A stretch of 64,000 nucleotides of DNA from CBDDEC01 sp965198045 (GCA_965198045.1 CBDAOL010000009.1:248001-312000), one strand, 5' to 3'. Positions 33,935 through 43,227 are shown, counted from the first letter of the stretch. The notes: generated from the letters alone by a model not told the origin. A program made the numbers and translations.

Positions 33935-34682
33935 ATGCTGCAGGATCTGACCGGGCAGGTCGCATGGATCACGGGCGCCGGCACCGGGATCGGCGAAGCC
34001 GGCGCGATCAAGCTCGCCGAGGCTGGCTGCAAGGTCGTGCTCTCCGGCCGGCGCGCTGAGCACCTCGAGCGTGTCGCGCAGCAGATCAAAGCCGCCGGCG
34101 GCGAGGCAGTAGTCGAGCCGCTCGACGTCCTCTCGCAGCCTGCCGTTGCAGCCGTCGTCGACCGCATCGTCGAACGCTTCCGCCGCCTCGACATCGGTGT
34201 CTTCAGCGCTGGTGTGAACGTCAAGGACCGCAACTGGCCAGTGGTCACACCCGACGGCTGGAACCAGGTGATCGGCATCGACCTCGACGGCGCGTTCTAC
34301 TGCATGTCATGCGGTGCTGCCCGTGATGCGCGAGCAGGGCGGCGGCCTCGTGATCAACATCTCCTCGATGGCCGCGAAGGGCGTCAGTCCCCTCACCGGG
34401 CCCGCCTACACCGCTGCGAAGCACGCCATGAACGCGATGACGGCGTCGCTCCTGATCGAGGAGCGCAACAACGGCATCCGCGCGACCGCGATCTGTCCCG
34501 GCGAGGTCGCCACGCCGATCCTCGACCAGCGGCCGGTGCCCGTCAGCGCCGAGGATCAGGCGCGCATCCTCCAGGGCGAAGACCTCGGCGACTTGATCCT
34601 CTTCGTCGCGCAGCAGCCGCCCTCGGTCACGCTCAACGAAGTGCTGATCACGCCGACCTACAACCGCTTCGCTGCCGGATAG
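33935..34682 (+). pseudogene. SDR family oxidoreductase with one-base frameshift
   Basis: From ATG 33935 the SDR amino half is intact (WITGAGTGIGEAGAIKLAE with TGxxxGIG, VNVKDRNWPVV, IDLDGAFYCM). At 34304-34311 the frame moves by one base, and the continuation reads AVLPVMREQGGG, NISSMAAKG (catalytic Ser), GPAYTAAKHAMN (Tyr-x-x-x-Lys), CPGEVATPIL to stop 34682. The joined product is about 248 residues, standard for the family, and reads like a 3-ketoacyl reductase or sugar-alcohol dehydrogenase. The extra base may be a sequencing error; if real, the gene is dead. Convergent with the CoA transferase. Confidence 0.82.
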
Positions 34683-34716
34683 CCTCGGCGGCGTGCGTTC
34701 GGCGCGTCGCCGCGCG

Positions 34717-35919
34717 CTATGGCGCCTCCTCGTCGGGTGTGGTCACCACCCCGGCGTCGAGGAGCGCGTCGACCTCGTCGTCGGCGAAGCCGGCCTCCGC
34801 CAGGATCGTCCTCGAGTGCTCTCCCGGATGGACAGGCGCGTGCGTGCGCACCGACGCCGGGCTCGCGGAGAACTGCGCCGGAGGTCCGTGCGTGGCGATC
34901 GAGCCCCAGAGCGGGTGGTCCGTCTCCTGGACGTAGCCGTTGGCGATCGCCTGCGGGTCGTGCCGGATCGCCTCGTAGTCCTGCACGATCGTGCACGGGA
35001 TGTCAGCTTCCCTTAACCGCTCGATCCACTCGTCGGCGGGGTGCTGGATCACCTGCGCGTCGATGCGCTCCACCAGCGCGCCGATGTTGGCGCCGCGTGC
35101 CTCGGGCGTGGCGAAACGCTCGTCGCTGACGAGCTCCTCGAGGTCCAGCGCGGCCGCCAATCTCGGATAGTGACGGGCCTCGAGGAACCCGAACGCGATC
35201 CAGCGGCCGTCGAGACAGAGCGCGCGATGGCTCAGCACGCCCGACGATCTGCCCGGCGGTGAGAGTTCGTGGTCGTTCCAGACGCGTGCGACGTGGATGC
35301 CTTGTAGCGCGATCTGCGATCCGTAGAGCGAGACGTCGACCTTCTGTCCCTCGCCGGTGCGCAGGCGGTGGACCAACGCCGCGAGCACGCCGTAGGCCAG
35401 CATCGAGCCGCCGGTCTGGTCGGCGATGCCCGGCTGCGCGCCGTGCGGTGTCTCGCCCTCGGTCGTGGTGAACGCCATCAGACCGCCGGCCGCCTGCGCA
35501 ATGTGGTCGTAGCCGGGGTCGAACGCTCGCGGCCCCCGTGGCCCGTACATGCTGCCCGAGGCAAAGATGAGGTCGGGTCGCAGCTCCCGTAGCCGCTCGT
35601 ATCCGATGCCGAGGCGGTCCATCGTGCCCGGCCGGAAGTTCTCAGCGACGACATCGACGTGCGGCGCGAGCCGCTCCACCACCTCGACACCGCCGGGGCG
35701 CGAGAGGTCGAGGCAGAGGCTGCGCTTGTTGCGGTTGAGCGACTCGAAGTACGAGGAGTACCCGCTGAGGTGGCGCCCCAGCGTGCGGCCCGGGTCGCCG
35801 CCCGGCTGTTCGATCTTCCAGATGTCCGCGCCCAGGTCCGCTAGCTGCACGGTGCCGAACGTGCCCTGCTGGAAACGCGTGAAGTCGAGGATGCGCACGC
35901 CGTCAAGGGGGCCGCTCAT
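34717..35919 (-). CDS. CaiB/BaiF family CoA transferase (class III)
   Basis: A 400-residue family III CoA transferase. Starts LDGVRILDFTRFQQG; CoA-binding LNRNKRSLCLDLSRPGG; catalytic Asp in GIADQTGGSMLAYG; the swivel region RLRTGEGQKVDVSLYGSQ is complete. Members move CoA between acyl groups such as carnitine, formate/oxalate, bile acids or 2-methylacyl intermediates. It follows a P450 gene by 46 bases and that follows an MFS gene, so the CoA donor or acceptor may be a P450 product. Start ATG 35919. Confidence 0.93.
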   Translation of the reverse strand: MSGPLDGVRILDFTRFQQGTFGTVQLADLGADIWKIEQPGGDPGRTLGRHLSGYSSYFESLNRNKRSLCLDLSRPGGVEVVERLAPHVDVVAENFRPGTMDRLGIGYERLRELRPDLIFASGSMYGPRGPRAFDPGYDHIAQAAGGLMAFTTTEGETPHGAQPGIADQTGGSMLAYGVLAALVHRLRTGEGQKVDVSLYGSQIALQGIHVARVWNDHELSPPGRSSGVLSHRALCLDGRWIAFGFLEARHYPRLAAALDLEELVSDERFATPEARGANIGALVERIDAQVIQHPADEWIERLREADIPCTIVQDYEAIRHDPQAIANGYVQETDHPLWGSIATHGPPAQFSASPASVRTHAPVHPGEHSRTILAEAGFADDEVDALLDAGVVTTPDEEAP

Positions 35920-35965
35920 CGTCCGCCTCCTCGATCGTGTGCGCGTGGAGCCCGGGTGGTCGCTC

Positions 35966-37228
35966 CTATCCTAGCCGCCGAGGCGTCACCCGCAGCGGCA
36001 GAGAGCGCAGTCCCCGGAACGCGCCGCCACCACGCCATTCGAGCCGGTGGTAGGGCACGGCCAGTTCGATCTCCTCGTAGCGCTCGAACAACCGCTCCAG
36101 GCCGATCCGCGCCTCGTTCCGTGCCAGCGTCGCGCCGAGGCAGAAGTGGATGCCGCCGCCGAACGACTGGTGAGGGATGGCCTCGCGCGTCACATCGAAC
36201 TCGTGTGGATCCTCGAAGAAATCGGGGTCGCGATTCGCGCCCATCAGCGACACGTTCACGCTCGCGTGCTCCGGCAACGGGCAGCCGCCCACCTCGCCGC
36301 TCGCTCCCGTCATGCGTCCGCTCTCCAGCACCGGCGGGGTGTAGCGGAGCATCTCCTCGACGGCGTTCGCCATGACCGAGGGGTCTTCGCGCAGCTTCGC
36401 GACCTCGTCCGGATGCGGCAGGAGGACCGCGAGGCCGTTGCCCATCAGATCCGTGGTCGTCAGGTTCCCGGCGAGAAGCAGCAGGTTGAGCATCGTCAGC
36501 ACTTCGCCGTGCGACATGCGGTCGCCCTCGTCTTCGGCCTCGATCAGCGCCGACATCAGGTCATCGCGCGGGTCCTCGCGACGTTCACTGACGGCACGAT
36601 CGAAGTACGAGCGGAGTGACTCGGTCGCCGTGCGCCCGATACGAATGCGCTCCACGTCCTCCGGGTCGATCGTCGAGTTGTTGATGGCGAGCGACCACTC
36701 CTTGAACTGATCGCGCTCCTCCGGCGGGACACCGAGCATCGTCGCGATCACCATCGCCGGGAGCGGGTCCGCGACCGCGCGCATGAAGTCGATCTCGGCC
36801 TCGTCCTCAACCTCGTCGAGCAGCCCGTCCGCGATCTCCTCGATCTGCGGCGACATCGCGTCTACCGCGCGTGGCGTGAACGCGCGGTTCACGAGGTTAC
36901 GCAGCCGCCCGTGCTCCGGGTCGTCGAGGCCGAGGATGCTGGGCTGCTCGCCCAGCCGCTCGTTCTCCTCGGGCAGCACGCCGAGGCGACGCGGGTCCTC
37001 AGCGCCGAGCTTGCGCACGTCGAGGAAGTTGTCGCGGTCGCGGAGGAGGCTCCGTACGTCTTCGTAGTGCGTCATCACGTACCGCGTCGTGCCGAGGCGG
37101 TCGATGCGATGGTGGATGCGACCATCGGCATGCATTTCCTGTAGCGCGCCGTGCGGGTCGGCGACGTAGTCAACGCTCTCCGGCTCATAGCCGTTCGGGA
37201 CATGCGGTGCTCGCGCGTCGTCGGTCAT
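35966..37228 (-). CDS. cytochrome P450 (paralog of the one at 3208-4491)
   Basis: A 420-residue P450 with the heme loop FGGGIHFCLGATLAR, ExxR as EEMLR, and I-helix LLAGNLTTTDLMGNG, again with Leu where the acidic residue is usual. Its C terminus EWRGGGAFRGLRSLPLRV and start region (DPHGALQEMHADGRIH) closely follow the first P450. The paralogs face different partners: here the gene lies between MFS (52-base gap) and CaiB-type (46-base gap) genes. Start ATG 37228. A redox partner is not encoded nearby. Confidence 0.93.
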   Translation of the reverse strand: MTDDARAPHVPNGYEPESVDYVADPHGALQEMHADGRIHHRIDRLGTTRYVMTHYEDVRSLLRDRDNFLDVRKLGAEDPRRLGVLPEENERLGEQPSILGLDDPEHGRLRNLVNRAFTPRAVDAMSPQIEEIADGLLDEVEDEAEIDFMRAVADPLPAMVIATMLGVPPEERDQFKEWSLAINNSTIDPEDVERIRIGRTATESLRSYFDRAVSERREDPRDDLMSALIEAEDEGDRMSHGEVLTMLNLLLLAGNLTTTDLMGNGLAVLLPHPDEVAKLREDPSVMANAVEEMLRYTPPVLESGRMTGASGEVGGCPLPEHASVNVSLMGANRDPDFFEDPHEFDVTREAIPHQSFGGGIHFCLGATLARNEARIGLERLFERYEEIELAVPYHRLEWRGGGAFRGLRSLPLRVTPRRLG

Positions 37229-37280
37229 CGTTGGCTCCGATCCCTCGTTGAGCCGAATCTGCGCGAACGATTGCGGGATG

Positions 37281-38564
37281 TCAACGAACGTGTTCGCTCG
37301 CGGCCGGCGCCTCGGCGCCCCGCTGCAGCGCTTCGCGGTGCTCGCCGAGCCGCCACAGCTCGGGCGTCAGCGTCGAGAGCGCGGCGATCGAGGCGGCGAG
37401 CAGCACTCCCGCGATCAGGGTCGTTGTCTCGACACCGATCTGCGCCGCGACTGCTCCCTGCCCGAGCAGCGCGAAGGGGAGGACGCCGATGGACAGCATC
37501 AGCACGCCCATCACACGACCACGCATCTCCTCGGGCGACTGCAGGAGGATCAGCGTGCTCTGCAGCACGCCGAAGCCGGCGCCAGCGATGCCGACGAGGA
37601 ACATCAGCAGCACGCCGAAGAGGAAGAGGTCGAGCAGCGCGAACGCTGCGAGCAGCACACCGAACGCTGCCGTCGCGCCGAGGAACAACCGCCCCTTGCG
37701 TGCGAAGTCGCCGAGCCCGGCGATGGCGAGCGCACCGACGAGTGCCCCGATGCCGTTCGCTGCCACCAGCACCCCGAGGCCGGTCGCGCCGATGTCGTAG
37801 ATCTCCTCCGCGAAGACGGGCATGAAGCCCTGCACCACTGGCCACGCGAAGAGGTTGGCGGCGACGCTGGCCAGCAGCACGGTGGCGATGCCGCGGTGCG
37901 ATACGGCGAACCGGAAGCCCTCGGCGAGGTCGGCGAGGACGTGGTGCGTCACTGTGGTGGTGGAGCGCTCGAGCTCCCGGAGCGGCAGCAGGAACAGCAG
38001 CCCCGGCACATACCAGGCGGCCGAGAACCACAGCGCCACGTCCGCCCCCGCCTCGCTGATGACCCAGCCGGCGAGGGCCGGCGCGACGATGCGGCTGCCG
38101 AACAGCGCTGCCATGTTGAGCCCGTTCGCGCTCGACAGGCGCTCGGGGCCGACGAGGTCCATGATCAGCGTGAAGCGCACCGGCTGCAGCGGCGACTGCA
38201 TCGATCCGATGAGCAGGCCGGCCAGCAGGACCTGCCAGAACTGCACCTCGCCGAAGGAAGCCAGCGCTGCGATCGCGACGCCGATGCCCAGCGCGATGGC
38301 GACTGAGGTACGGAGCGCCCTCGGGCGGTCCAGCCGGTCGGCGATCATGCCGCCGATCGGACCGGTGAGCATCGGCGCGAACCGCGCGGCCGCGAACGCG
38401 GCGACCGCGAACTCCGAGTCGGTGATCTCGAACGCGAGCCAGCCCAGGACCACGGTCTGCGCCCAGAAGCCGCTGAAAAAGAACGTGCTGCTGAGCCAGA
38501 GGCTGCGGAACGCCGGATCGGCAAGCGGCGCCAACGCCGAAGTCGTGCCGAGCCTCCTTCGCAT
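37281..38564 (-). CDS. MFS transporter, MFS_3/EntS-like
   Basis: A 427-residue carrier with about twelve hydrophobic segments. ADPAFRSLWLSSTFFFSG is the opening of the MFS_3 group, followed by the loop GGMIADRLDRPRAL and LSSANGLNMAALFGSRIVAPAL after the fourth helix. Related proteins export siderophores or macrolides. It is intact, unlike the MFS gene at 28229. Starts at GTG 38570 and ATG 38564 are both possible and neither has a good ribosome site; I use ATG. It lies upstream of the P450 gene on the same strand. Confidence 0.85.
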   Translation of the reverse strand: MRRRLGTTSALAPLADPAFRSLWLSSTFFFSGFWAQTVVLGWLAFEITDSEFAVAAFAAARFAPMLTGPIGGMIADRLDRPRALRTSVAIALGIGVAIAALASFGEVQFWQVLLAGLLIGSMQSPLQPVRFTLIMDLVGPERLSSANGLNMAALFGSRIVAPALAGWVISEAGADVALWFSAAWYVPGLLFLLPLRELERSTTTVTHHVLADLAEGFRFAVSHRGIATVLLASVAANLFAWPVVQGFMPVFAEEIYDIGATGLGVLVAANGIGALVGALAIAGLGDFARKGRLFLGATAAFGVLLAAFALLDLFLFGVLLMFLVGIAGAGFGVLQSTLILLQSPEEMRGRVMGVLMLSIGVLPFALLGQGAVAAQIGVETTTLIAGVLLAASIAALSTLTPELWRLGEHREALQRGAEAPAASEHVR

Positions 38565-38612
38565 GTCCACTGGTTCGTCCGTCCGTTCGATTGTCGAGTC
38601 CCAGAGCGAGCC

Positions 38613-39780
38613 CTAGGGCGTGGCCGTCTCCGCAGGCTTGCGCAGCTCCTCGATCGCGGCGATCACGAATAGCCCTAGCGCCACCACGCCCAGCACCATC
38701 AGGGGCTCCTTGTTGCGCACGAGATAGGGCGCGGCGGAGAGCAGCGCCAGCACACCAAGTCGAGGCCAGAGCAACCGTCGTGCCGTGCACAGCCAGGCGA
38801 GCACGCCGGACCCGACGAAGAGCGCGACGCCCCCGCCGAGGGCCAGCATGCTGCCCGGCTCGAGGTGCTCGCCCGGGTGCAGCGCCATCGCCTCGAAGGC
38901 CACGGCCACGCCGATCACGCCCCCGACCCACAGGAAGTGGAGGAGGCTGTATACGTCACGCGCGAGTATCACCACGTTCGCGCTCGGTTCGCGCTCGAGG
39001 TGTGCCTCGAGCGCCGTCCTTGAGCCAGCCGAAGTATGTCCACCAGAGCATCGAAGTGACGACGACCGCGCCGAGCGCCACGCGCAGGATCTCGCCGGTG
39101 CGTTCCCCGTCCGCGACGATGATCCCAACGATGATCAGCGACTCGCCGAGGGCAATGATGACGAACAGTCCGTGGCGCTCCGCAAAGTGCGCGGTGCGTA
39201 GCCCCAAGTCTTCGAAGGTCGCGGCGACTGCCGTGGCTGCGATGTCGAGCACGACGGCAGCGAACCACCACCAGCCTCGTACGTCGGCGTCTGCGAAGCC
39301 GCCCACGATCACGAGAACCATGGCTGGGATCGAAGCGATGGTGAAGCGCCGAATCGCAATCAACTGCTCGCTGTCGTAGCGGGCGACGACGAAGTAGATC
39401 CCCATGCCGAGCGCGCGGACTGCGACGTACGGCACCGCGAACCAGAGGCCACGGTCACCCTCGAACGCTTGCTCCACGGACGCAGCCATCAGGAATGCCA
39501 CCGCCGTCGCCACCAGGGTGGTCACTCGCAGGAACCGATGGTCGGTATTCGAGGGGTTGAGAGCCCAGGTCCACTGCGTCCACGCCCACCAGACCATCCA
39601 GAAGAGCAGCAGCGACCTCGCCGCGCCCTCCCAGTCGAGGTGCTCGACACTCAGTGCCGTCACTTCGGTTAGCGCGAAGACGAAGACGAGGTCGAAGAAC
39701 AGCTCGACGAAGGCGACGCCCTGGCCCTCTGGCGCGAGCAGCGGCCCCTCGGCGGGAAGGGCGGTCTGTGGCTGTGACAC
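38613..39780 (-). pseudogene. ltrA: low temperature requirement protein A (LtrA family) gene with one-base frameshift
   Basis: The first half from ATG 39780 shows the LtrA signature: VELFFDLVFVFALTEVTA, WWAWTQWTWALNPSNTDH, then FEDLGLRTAHFAERHGLFVI and ALGESLIIVG. After YFGWLKD (about 39018) a one-base gain moves the frame; the continuation reads ALEAHLEREPSANVV, SLLHFLWVGGVIGVAVAFEA and ends at 38613. Combined, about 388 residues with about ten membrane helices, normal for the family. LtrA proteins were named for growth of Listeria at low temperature; their biochemical role is unknown. Two bases separate it from the upstream LLM gene. Confidence 0.85.
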
Positions 39781-39783
39781 GAG

Positions 39784-40707
39784 CTAGACGTCGCCGACGA
39801 GGCTCGCGAGCAGCTCGCTGGTGCGTTCGATGGACGCCGAGGCGTCGTCGCCCACCGGGTAGATCGCTGCGATCAGGTCCGTCGCGCCCGCCTCCGCGTA
39901 GGCGGCGATGTGTTCCGCAACCTGCGACTCGTTGCCAACGATCGCGACATCCTGCGGCCCGCCGAGCTCGCCGCGATCGAGGATCCGCCGGTAGTTGGTC
40001 AGCTGGCCGTAGACCTCGAACGTCTCCGCCGCAGCGGCGCGCCCTGCCTCGACGTCGTCCGTCACTGCGACGGGCACACCGGTGACCACCCGAGGCGCCG
40101 GCCGGCCGGCGTCGGCGGCCGCGGCGTTGATGCGCGGCGTCACGTGCCGACTCAACGCGGTCGGCCCGGCCATCCAGGTGATTGTGCCGTCGGCGACCTC
40201 GCCGGCCACGCGCAGCATCAGCGGGGCGAGCGCCGAGACCAAGATCGGGAACGGCGAGGCGCCCGCGAGGGCATAGCCGGACGCCATGCGGTAGTAGTCG
40301 CCTCGGTGGCGGGCCACGCCCTCGGTCGTCAACGCCCGCAGGATCTCGGCGTATTCGCGGATGTGCACGGCCGGCCGGTCGTACTCGAGTCCGAGGCGCT
40401 CCACGATCGGCTGGTGTGACGGACCAATGCCGAGGTGCAACCGTCCGCCCGTCGCCTGATTCACGGTCGACGCCTGCTGGGCGAGCACGCTGGGGTGCCG
40501 CGTGTAGGTCGGGATCACAGCCGTCCCGAGCGCGATGCGCTCGGTCTCAGGCCCGGCCAGCGCCAGTGTCGTCAGCACGTCCGTTTCGCCGACCTGCGCG
40601 AACCAGATGCTCTCGAAGCCGCGGCGCTCGGCGTCGACGATCATCGCGACCTGCTCCTGGGTCGTCCGACCCGTCGGCAGCGCACCCACGAACAGTCCGA
40701 GCTGCAT
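39784..40707 (-). CDS. LLM class F420-dependent oxidoreductase (second)
   Basis: A 307-residue luciferase-like barrel protein. It begins MQLGLFVGALPTGRTTQEQ, has AERRGFESIWFAQVGETDV, the ALGTAVIPTYTRHPSVLAQQ strand, GRLHLGIGPSHQ and a C-terminal VGDDASASIERT tail. This is the pattern of the F420-dependent branch (TIGR03564-like). The frame reaches GTG 40713 but ATG 40707 stands seven bases after AGGAGG, so it is preferred. It is first in a five-gene minus-strand run (LtrA, MFS, P450, CoA transferase), with only 3 bases to LtrA. Confidence 0.9.
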   Translation of the reverse strand: MQLGLFVGALPTGRTTQEQVAMIVDAERRGFESIWFAQVGETDVLTTLALAGPETERIALGTAVIPTYTRHPSVLAQQASTVNQATGGRLHLGIGPSHQPIVERLGLEYDRPAVHIREYAEILRALTTEGVARHRGDYYRMASGYALAGASPFPILVSALAPLMLRVAGEVADGTITWMAGPTALSRHVTPRINAAAADAGRPAPRVVTGVPVAVTDDVEAGRAAAAETFEVYGQLTNYRRILDRGELGGPQDVAIVGNESQVAEHIAAYAEAGATDLIAAIYPVGDDASASIERTSELLASLVGDV

Positions 40708-40887
40708 CGGCACCCCTCCTAGCGAAGCGACAGGCTGTGAGCCTACCGCGCCGCCGACGTGTGCGCGGCAGCCTCGACGATCGCCGCCCGACCGGCGCGG
40801 CTCGCGGGTCGCGGGGTGCCAGCGGTCATACGGATACGGAACGAGTGGTGCCTCGACATCAAGTGCTCGGGGAGGGCGGTGCGCTCG

Positions 40888-41544
40888 TCAGGCGAACGTC
40901 GGTACCTCGGCGTCGCGGGGCACCCAGTAGAAGACACGCCCGAAGAATGGCGCACTCTCAGCGCCGGGGATCGACGCTGCGGTGATGTTTCCGAGGTTGG
41001 CGAGTTTCGATCCGCCGAGGGCACGGCGGGCGGCCGTCGCCTCTGCTTCGCTCTCGCTCCGCGCAAACTCGCCGAGGAGCTCCTCGACCGTCGGATTGAG
41101 ATCGCTCGAGGCGAGGCCACGGAAGATGGCAAGACGCGAGCGGGGTCGGTCGGTCAATTCACGGAGCACGTCGCGGACCGCCGCCGAGGAGTGGCGCGCG
41201 TGCGCGAGCGTGAACAGCGCCTGCCCGCGGAGCCGCCTCATCTCCTGCTCGTCCTCGAACAGCTCGCGCAGCCGCAGCACGACTTCGTCGCTGGTGAGGA
41301 ACCAGGCGGACGCCTTAATCGCCACGGCACGGACGCGCCGCTTGTCATCGCTCAGCGCATCGAGCACCCGCGCGCCCGCGCGCGCCGACTGCATCTCGTC
41401 GAGGCGATCCGCGCGGCCGAGGTGCGTCACGAGTCGCAATCCGGCGACGCGGACATTGCGGTCGGCCTCGCCGAGGGCGCGCTCGGCCGCCTCGAGGGCC
41501 TCGAGAGGGGGTGCATCGTGCAGGCCAGCGAGGTCAGCGTTCAT
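40888..41544 (-). CDS. HEAT-repeat protein
   Basis: A 218-residue all-helical protein made of about five short helix pairs (for example EADRNVRVAGLRLVTHLG, DDKRRVRAVAIKASAWFL, RLRGQALFTLAHARHSS), the look of HEAT or PBS-lyase-like repeats. It ends in a non-repeat tail with a FGRVFYWVPRDAEVPTF segment. Start ATG 41544 with GGAG six bases before it; the longer frame to 41592 overlaps the intergenic repeat. Likely a scaffold or interaction protein; no partner is evident. Confidence 0.65.
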   Translation of the reverse strand: MNADLAGLHDAPPLEALEAAERALGEADRNVRVAGLRLVTHLGRADRLDEMQSARAGARVLDALSDDKRRVRAVAIKASAWFLTSDEVVLRLRELFEDEQEMRRLRGQALFTLAHARHSSAAVRDVLRELTDRPRSRLAIFRGLASSDLNPTVEELLGEFARSESEAEATAARRALGGSKLANLGNITAASIPGAESAPFFGRVFYWVPRDAEVPTFA

Positions 41545-41600
41545 CGTCGGCTCCGAGGGTGGTGTAGCGAGCGAGGTCGAGACGACGGGCACCCTGTTTG

Positions 41601-41639
41601 GACTCGATACATCTCAGACTCTTTAGCAATGAGCCCCCG
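41601..41639. repeat. 39-base direct repeat, copy 1
   Basis: A 39-base element with its partner at 41658-41696; the two differ at only three positions and share a perfect core TCAGACTCTTTAGCAATGAG followed by CCCCCG. Copies start 57 bases apart. It lies in the gap between two minus-strand genes and is less GC-rich than its surroundings. On the minus strand an open frame through it would repeat GGSLLKSL, but no gene is supported. Confidence 0.85.
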
Positions 41640-41657
41640 CATGGGGCGATCTGTCTC

Positions 41658-41696
41658 GACTCGGGACATTTCAGACTCTTTAGCAATGAGCCCCCG
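41658..41696. repeat. 39-base direct repeat, copy 2
   Basis: Second copy of the element at 41601-41639, separated by 18 bases. Only two copies are seen, so it is not a CRISPR array; possible uses are a regulator site or a short dispersed repeat. Confidence 0.85.
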
Positions 41697-41751
41697 TCGC
41701 CTCGGTCGCTACCGATCGAGGATATGCCAACCGTGGTCGGTGGCAACTCAC

Positions 41752-42243
41752 CTAGCCGCCCTCGCGGCCGCCGGTTTCGATGTAACGGATGTGCGAGAGG
41801 TAGTGCGGCGCGAGGATGTCGTCGGCGGCCCAGCGCCCGTACTCGGCCCAGAGTTCGGGCGGCATGGTGAGGCACAGCGCAGACTCCTCGCGGGTCGTCG
41901 CATCGCACCAGTCGCGCGCCTGCTCGTGCGTGAGCGCGCGGTCCTCCGCGGCCCAGCGTTCGTTCGTCACGTTCTCGGCCTCCCCACGCGACGGCCAGAG
42001 TTCACCGATCGCCAGGAGGCGCTGGATGTGGCGAATGTTCGAGGACTGGTAGCGGGCGAAGTGCGCGTAGATTGCGCGGCTGCTCCAGGGCGTGCCCTCG
42101 GGATCGTGGAGGTTGTGGCGGTCGGCGTGCTCCTCGAGGAGTGCTCGCAGCTTTGTCCAGGCCTCCGCGCCGTCAGCGAGCACCCGCTGCCGATGTGCCA
42201 CCGGGTGTTCGCCCTCGCGCGCCGCTGCGATGTCGTTTGCCAC
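41752..42243 (-). CDS. DinB-like four-helix-bundle protein
   Basis: A 163-residue helical protein. SSRAIYAHFARYQSSNIRHI near residue 60 and a C-terminal ADDILAPHYLSHIRYIETG resemble DinB/YfiT-type metal-binding bundles, in which a His on helix 2 and His-x-x-x-His on helix 4 bind zinc or nickel (HYLSHI gives H-x-x-x-H here). Related proteins are thiol transferases or maleylpyruvate isomerases. Start ATG 42243. The first ~30 residues are variable. Function is not known. Confidence 0.62.
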   Translation of the reverse strand: MANDIAAAREGEHPVAHRQRVLADGAEAWTKLRALLEEHADRHNLHDPEGTPWSSRAIYAHFARYQSSNIRHIQRLLAIGELWPSRGEAENVTNERWAAEDRALTHEQARDWCDATTREESALCLTMPPELWAEYGRWAADDILAPHYLSHIRYIETGGREGG

Positions 42244-42316
42244 CGTGACCTCCCCCCCCGAATCAGCATTCCGGTGGAGAGGATACCCGCAGCACGCGGC
42301 GGCCAGCGACGGTCGC

Positions 42317-42322
42317 TATCAT
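42317..42322 (+). promoter_or_regulatory. putative -10 element (TATCAT) for the DUF1330-like gene
   Basis: TATCAT lies 67 bases before ATG 42390 in the divergent gap with the DinB gene. The distance is longer than usual for this window. Confidence 0.35.
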
Positions 42323-42389
42323 CGCCCTGCCCGTTGGAAGCGGACTCGACGATCCATCCATTGCCCTTCCAGCAGCAGGGAGCATCACC

Positions 42390-43202
42390 ATGACCACCGG
42401 CCCTCGCTACGGCACACCCGACCGCGACTATGGACTCAAGCTGGCCACCACATCGCCCGAGGACGATGGTCCGGTCTGGATGGTGAACCTGATGAAGTAC
42501 CGCGAACGGGCCGACTATGCCGACGGTCGCGATACCTCGATCAGCGGACGCGCGGCCGACGAGCTCTACGCGCCGCTGGGGCCGCTCGCCGCCATTGGCG
42601 CCGAGATCGTGTTCGCAGGCGAGGTCGAGGAGCAGCTCCTCGGCGCTGAGCCGCAATGGGATCGCATCGCCGTCGTGAAGTACCCCACGCGCCGCGCGTT
42701 CATCGAGATGCAGTCGCGCCCGGACTTCCAGCAGCTGCACGTGCACAAGGACGCAGGGATGCAGGAGACGATCGTGATGGGCTGCCTCCCGATCGACCTG
42801 CCCTCGGGCGCGGGATCAGGCATCGACTGGGAGGACGTACCTCACCCGCCGACCGACGAGGACGGCCCGGTTGTCCTGCTCCACGTGCTGCGCTTCGAGG
42901 ATGGCGGCGCGGAGGGCGAGATGCGCGAGTACCAGTCGACCGCCGGCGAGGTCGCTGCGCCGCACGGTGTGCGTATCTCCGGGTGGTTCACCGTCGAGGG
43001 GACCATCATCGGTGACGGCCGGACCTGGGATCAGGTGCGCTTCAACTCGTTCCCGAGCAAGCGCGCGTTCATGGCCGTGGCTGGCGACGCGACTCGCCGC
43101 GAGGCGGAATCACACCGCCGCGCCGCCATCGCCGACACCTACACGATGATCGTCCGCCCAGCTCTGAACGCCCTCGCGGCCTCGGTCGAGGCCGCGCGCT
43201 AG
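42390..43202 (+). CDS. tandem DUF1330-like (ferredoxin-like alpha+beta) protein
   Basis: A 270-residue protein of two similar halves. Half 1 has GPVWMVNLMKYRERADYADG, ...WDRIAVVKYPTRRAFIEMQS; half 2 has GPVVLLHVLRFEDG, ...WDQVRFNSFPSKRAFMAVAG. The shared order (strand, WD-x-[IV] strand, [YF]P[ST][KR]RAF helix) is the DUF1330/NIPSNAP-like dimeric alpha-beta barrel fold. Single-domain relatives form dimers, so a fused version would be a monomer version of the same barrel. Start ATG 42390. Role unknown; some relatives bind heme or act on small aromatic compounds. Confidence 0.78.
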   Translation: MTTGPRYGTPDRDYGLKLATTSPEDDGPVWMVNLMKYRERADYADGRDTSISGRAADELYAPLGPLAAIGAEIVFAGEVEEQLLGAEPQWDRIAVVKYPTRRAFIEMQSRPDFQQLHVHKDAGMQETIVMGCLPIDLPSGAGSGIDWEDVPHPPTDEDGPVVLLHVLRFEDGGAEGEMREYQSTAGEVAAPHGVRISGWFTVEGTIIGDGRTWDQVRFNSFPSKRAFMAVAGDATRREAESHRRAAIADTYTMIVRPALNALAASVEAAR

Positions 43203-43227
43203 GACCTCGCGGCCTGCGCGGTCGCGG

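Noticed and set aside
40714..40887. Extra gene between the second LLM oxidoreductase and the HEAT protein
   Set aside because: The plus and minus frames here are extensions of antisense frames; only a TAGGCT hexamer likely to serve the LLM gene is visible.
41601..41696. CRISPR array
   Set aside because: Only two repeats of 39 bases with an 18-base spacer; no cas genes are present.
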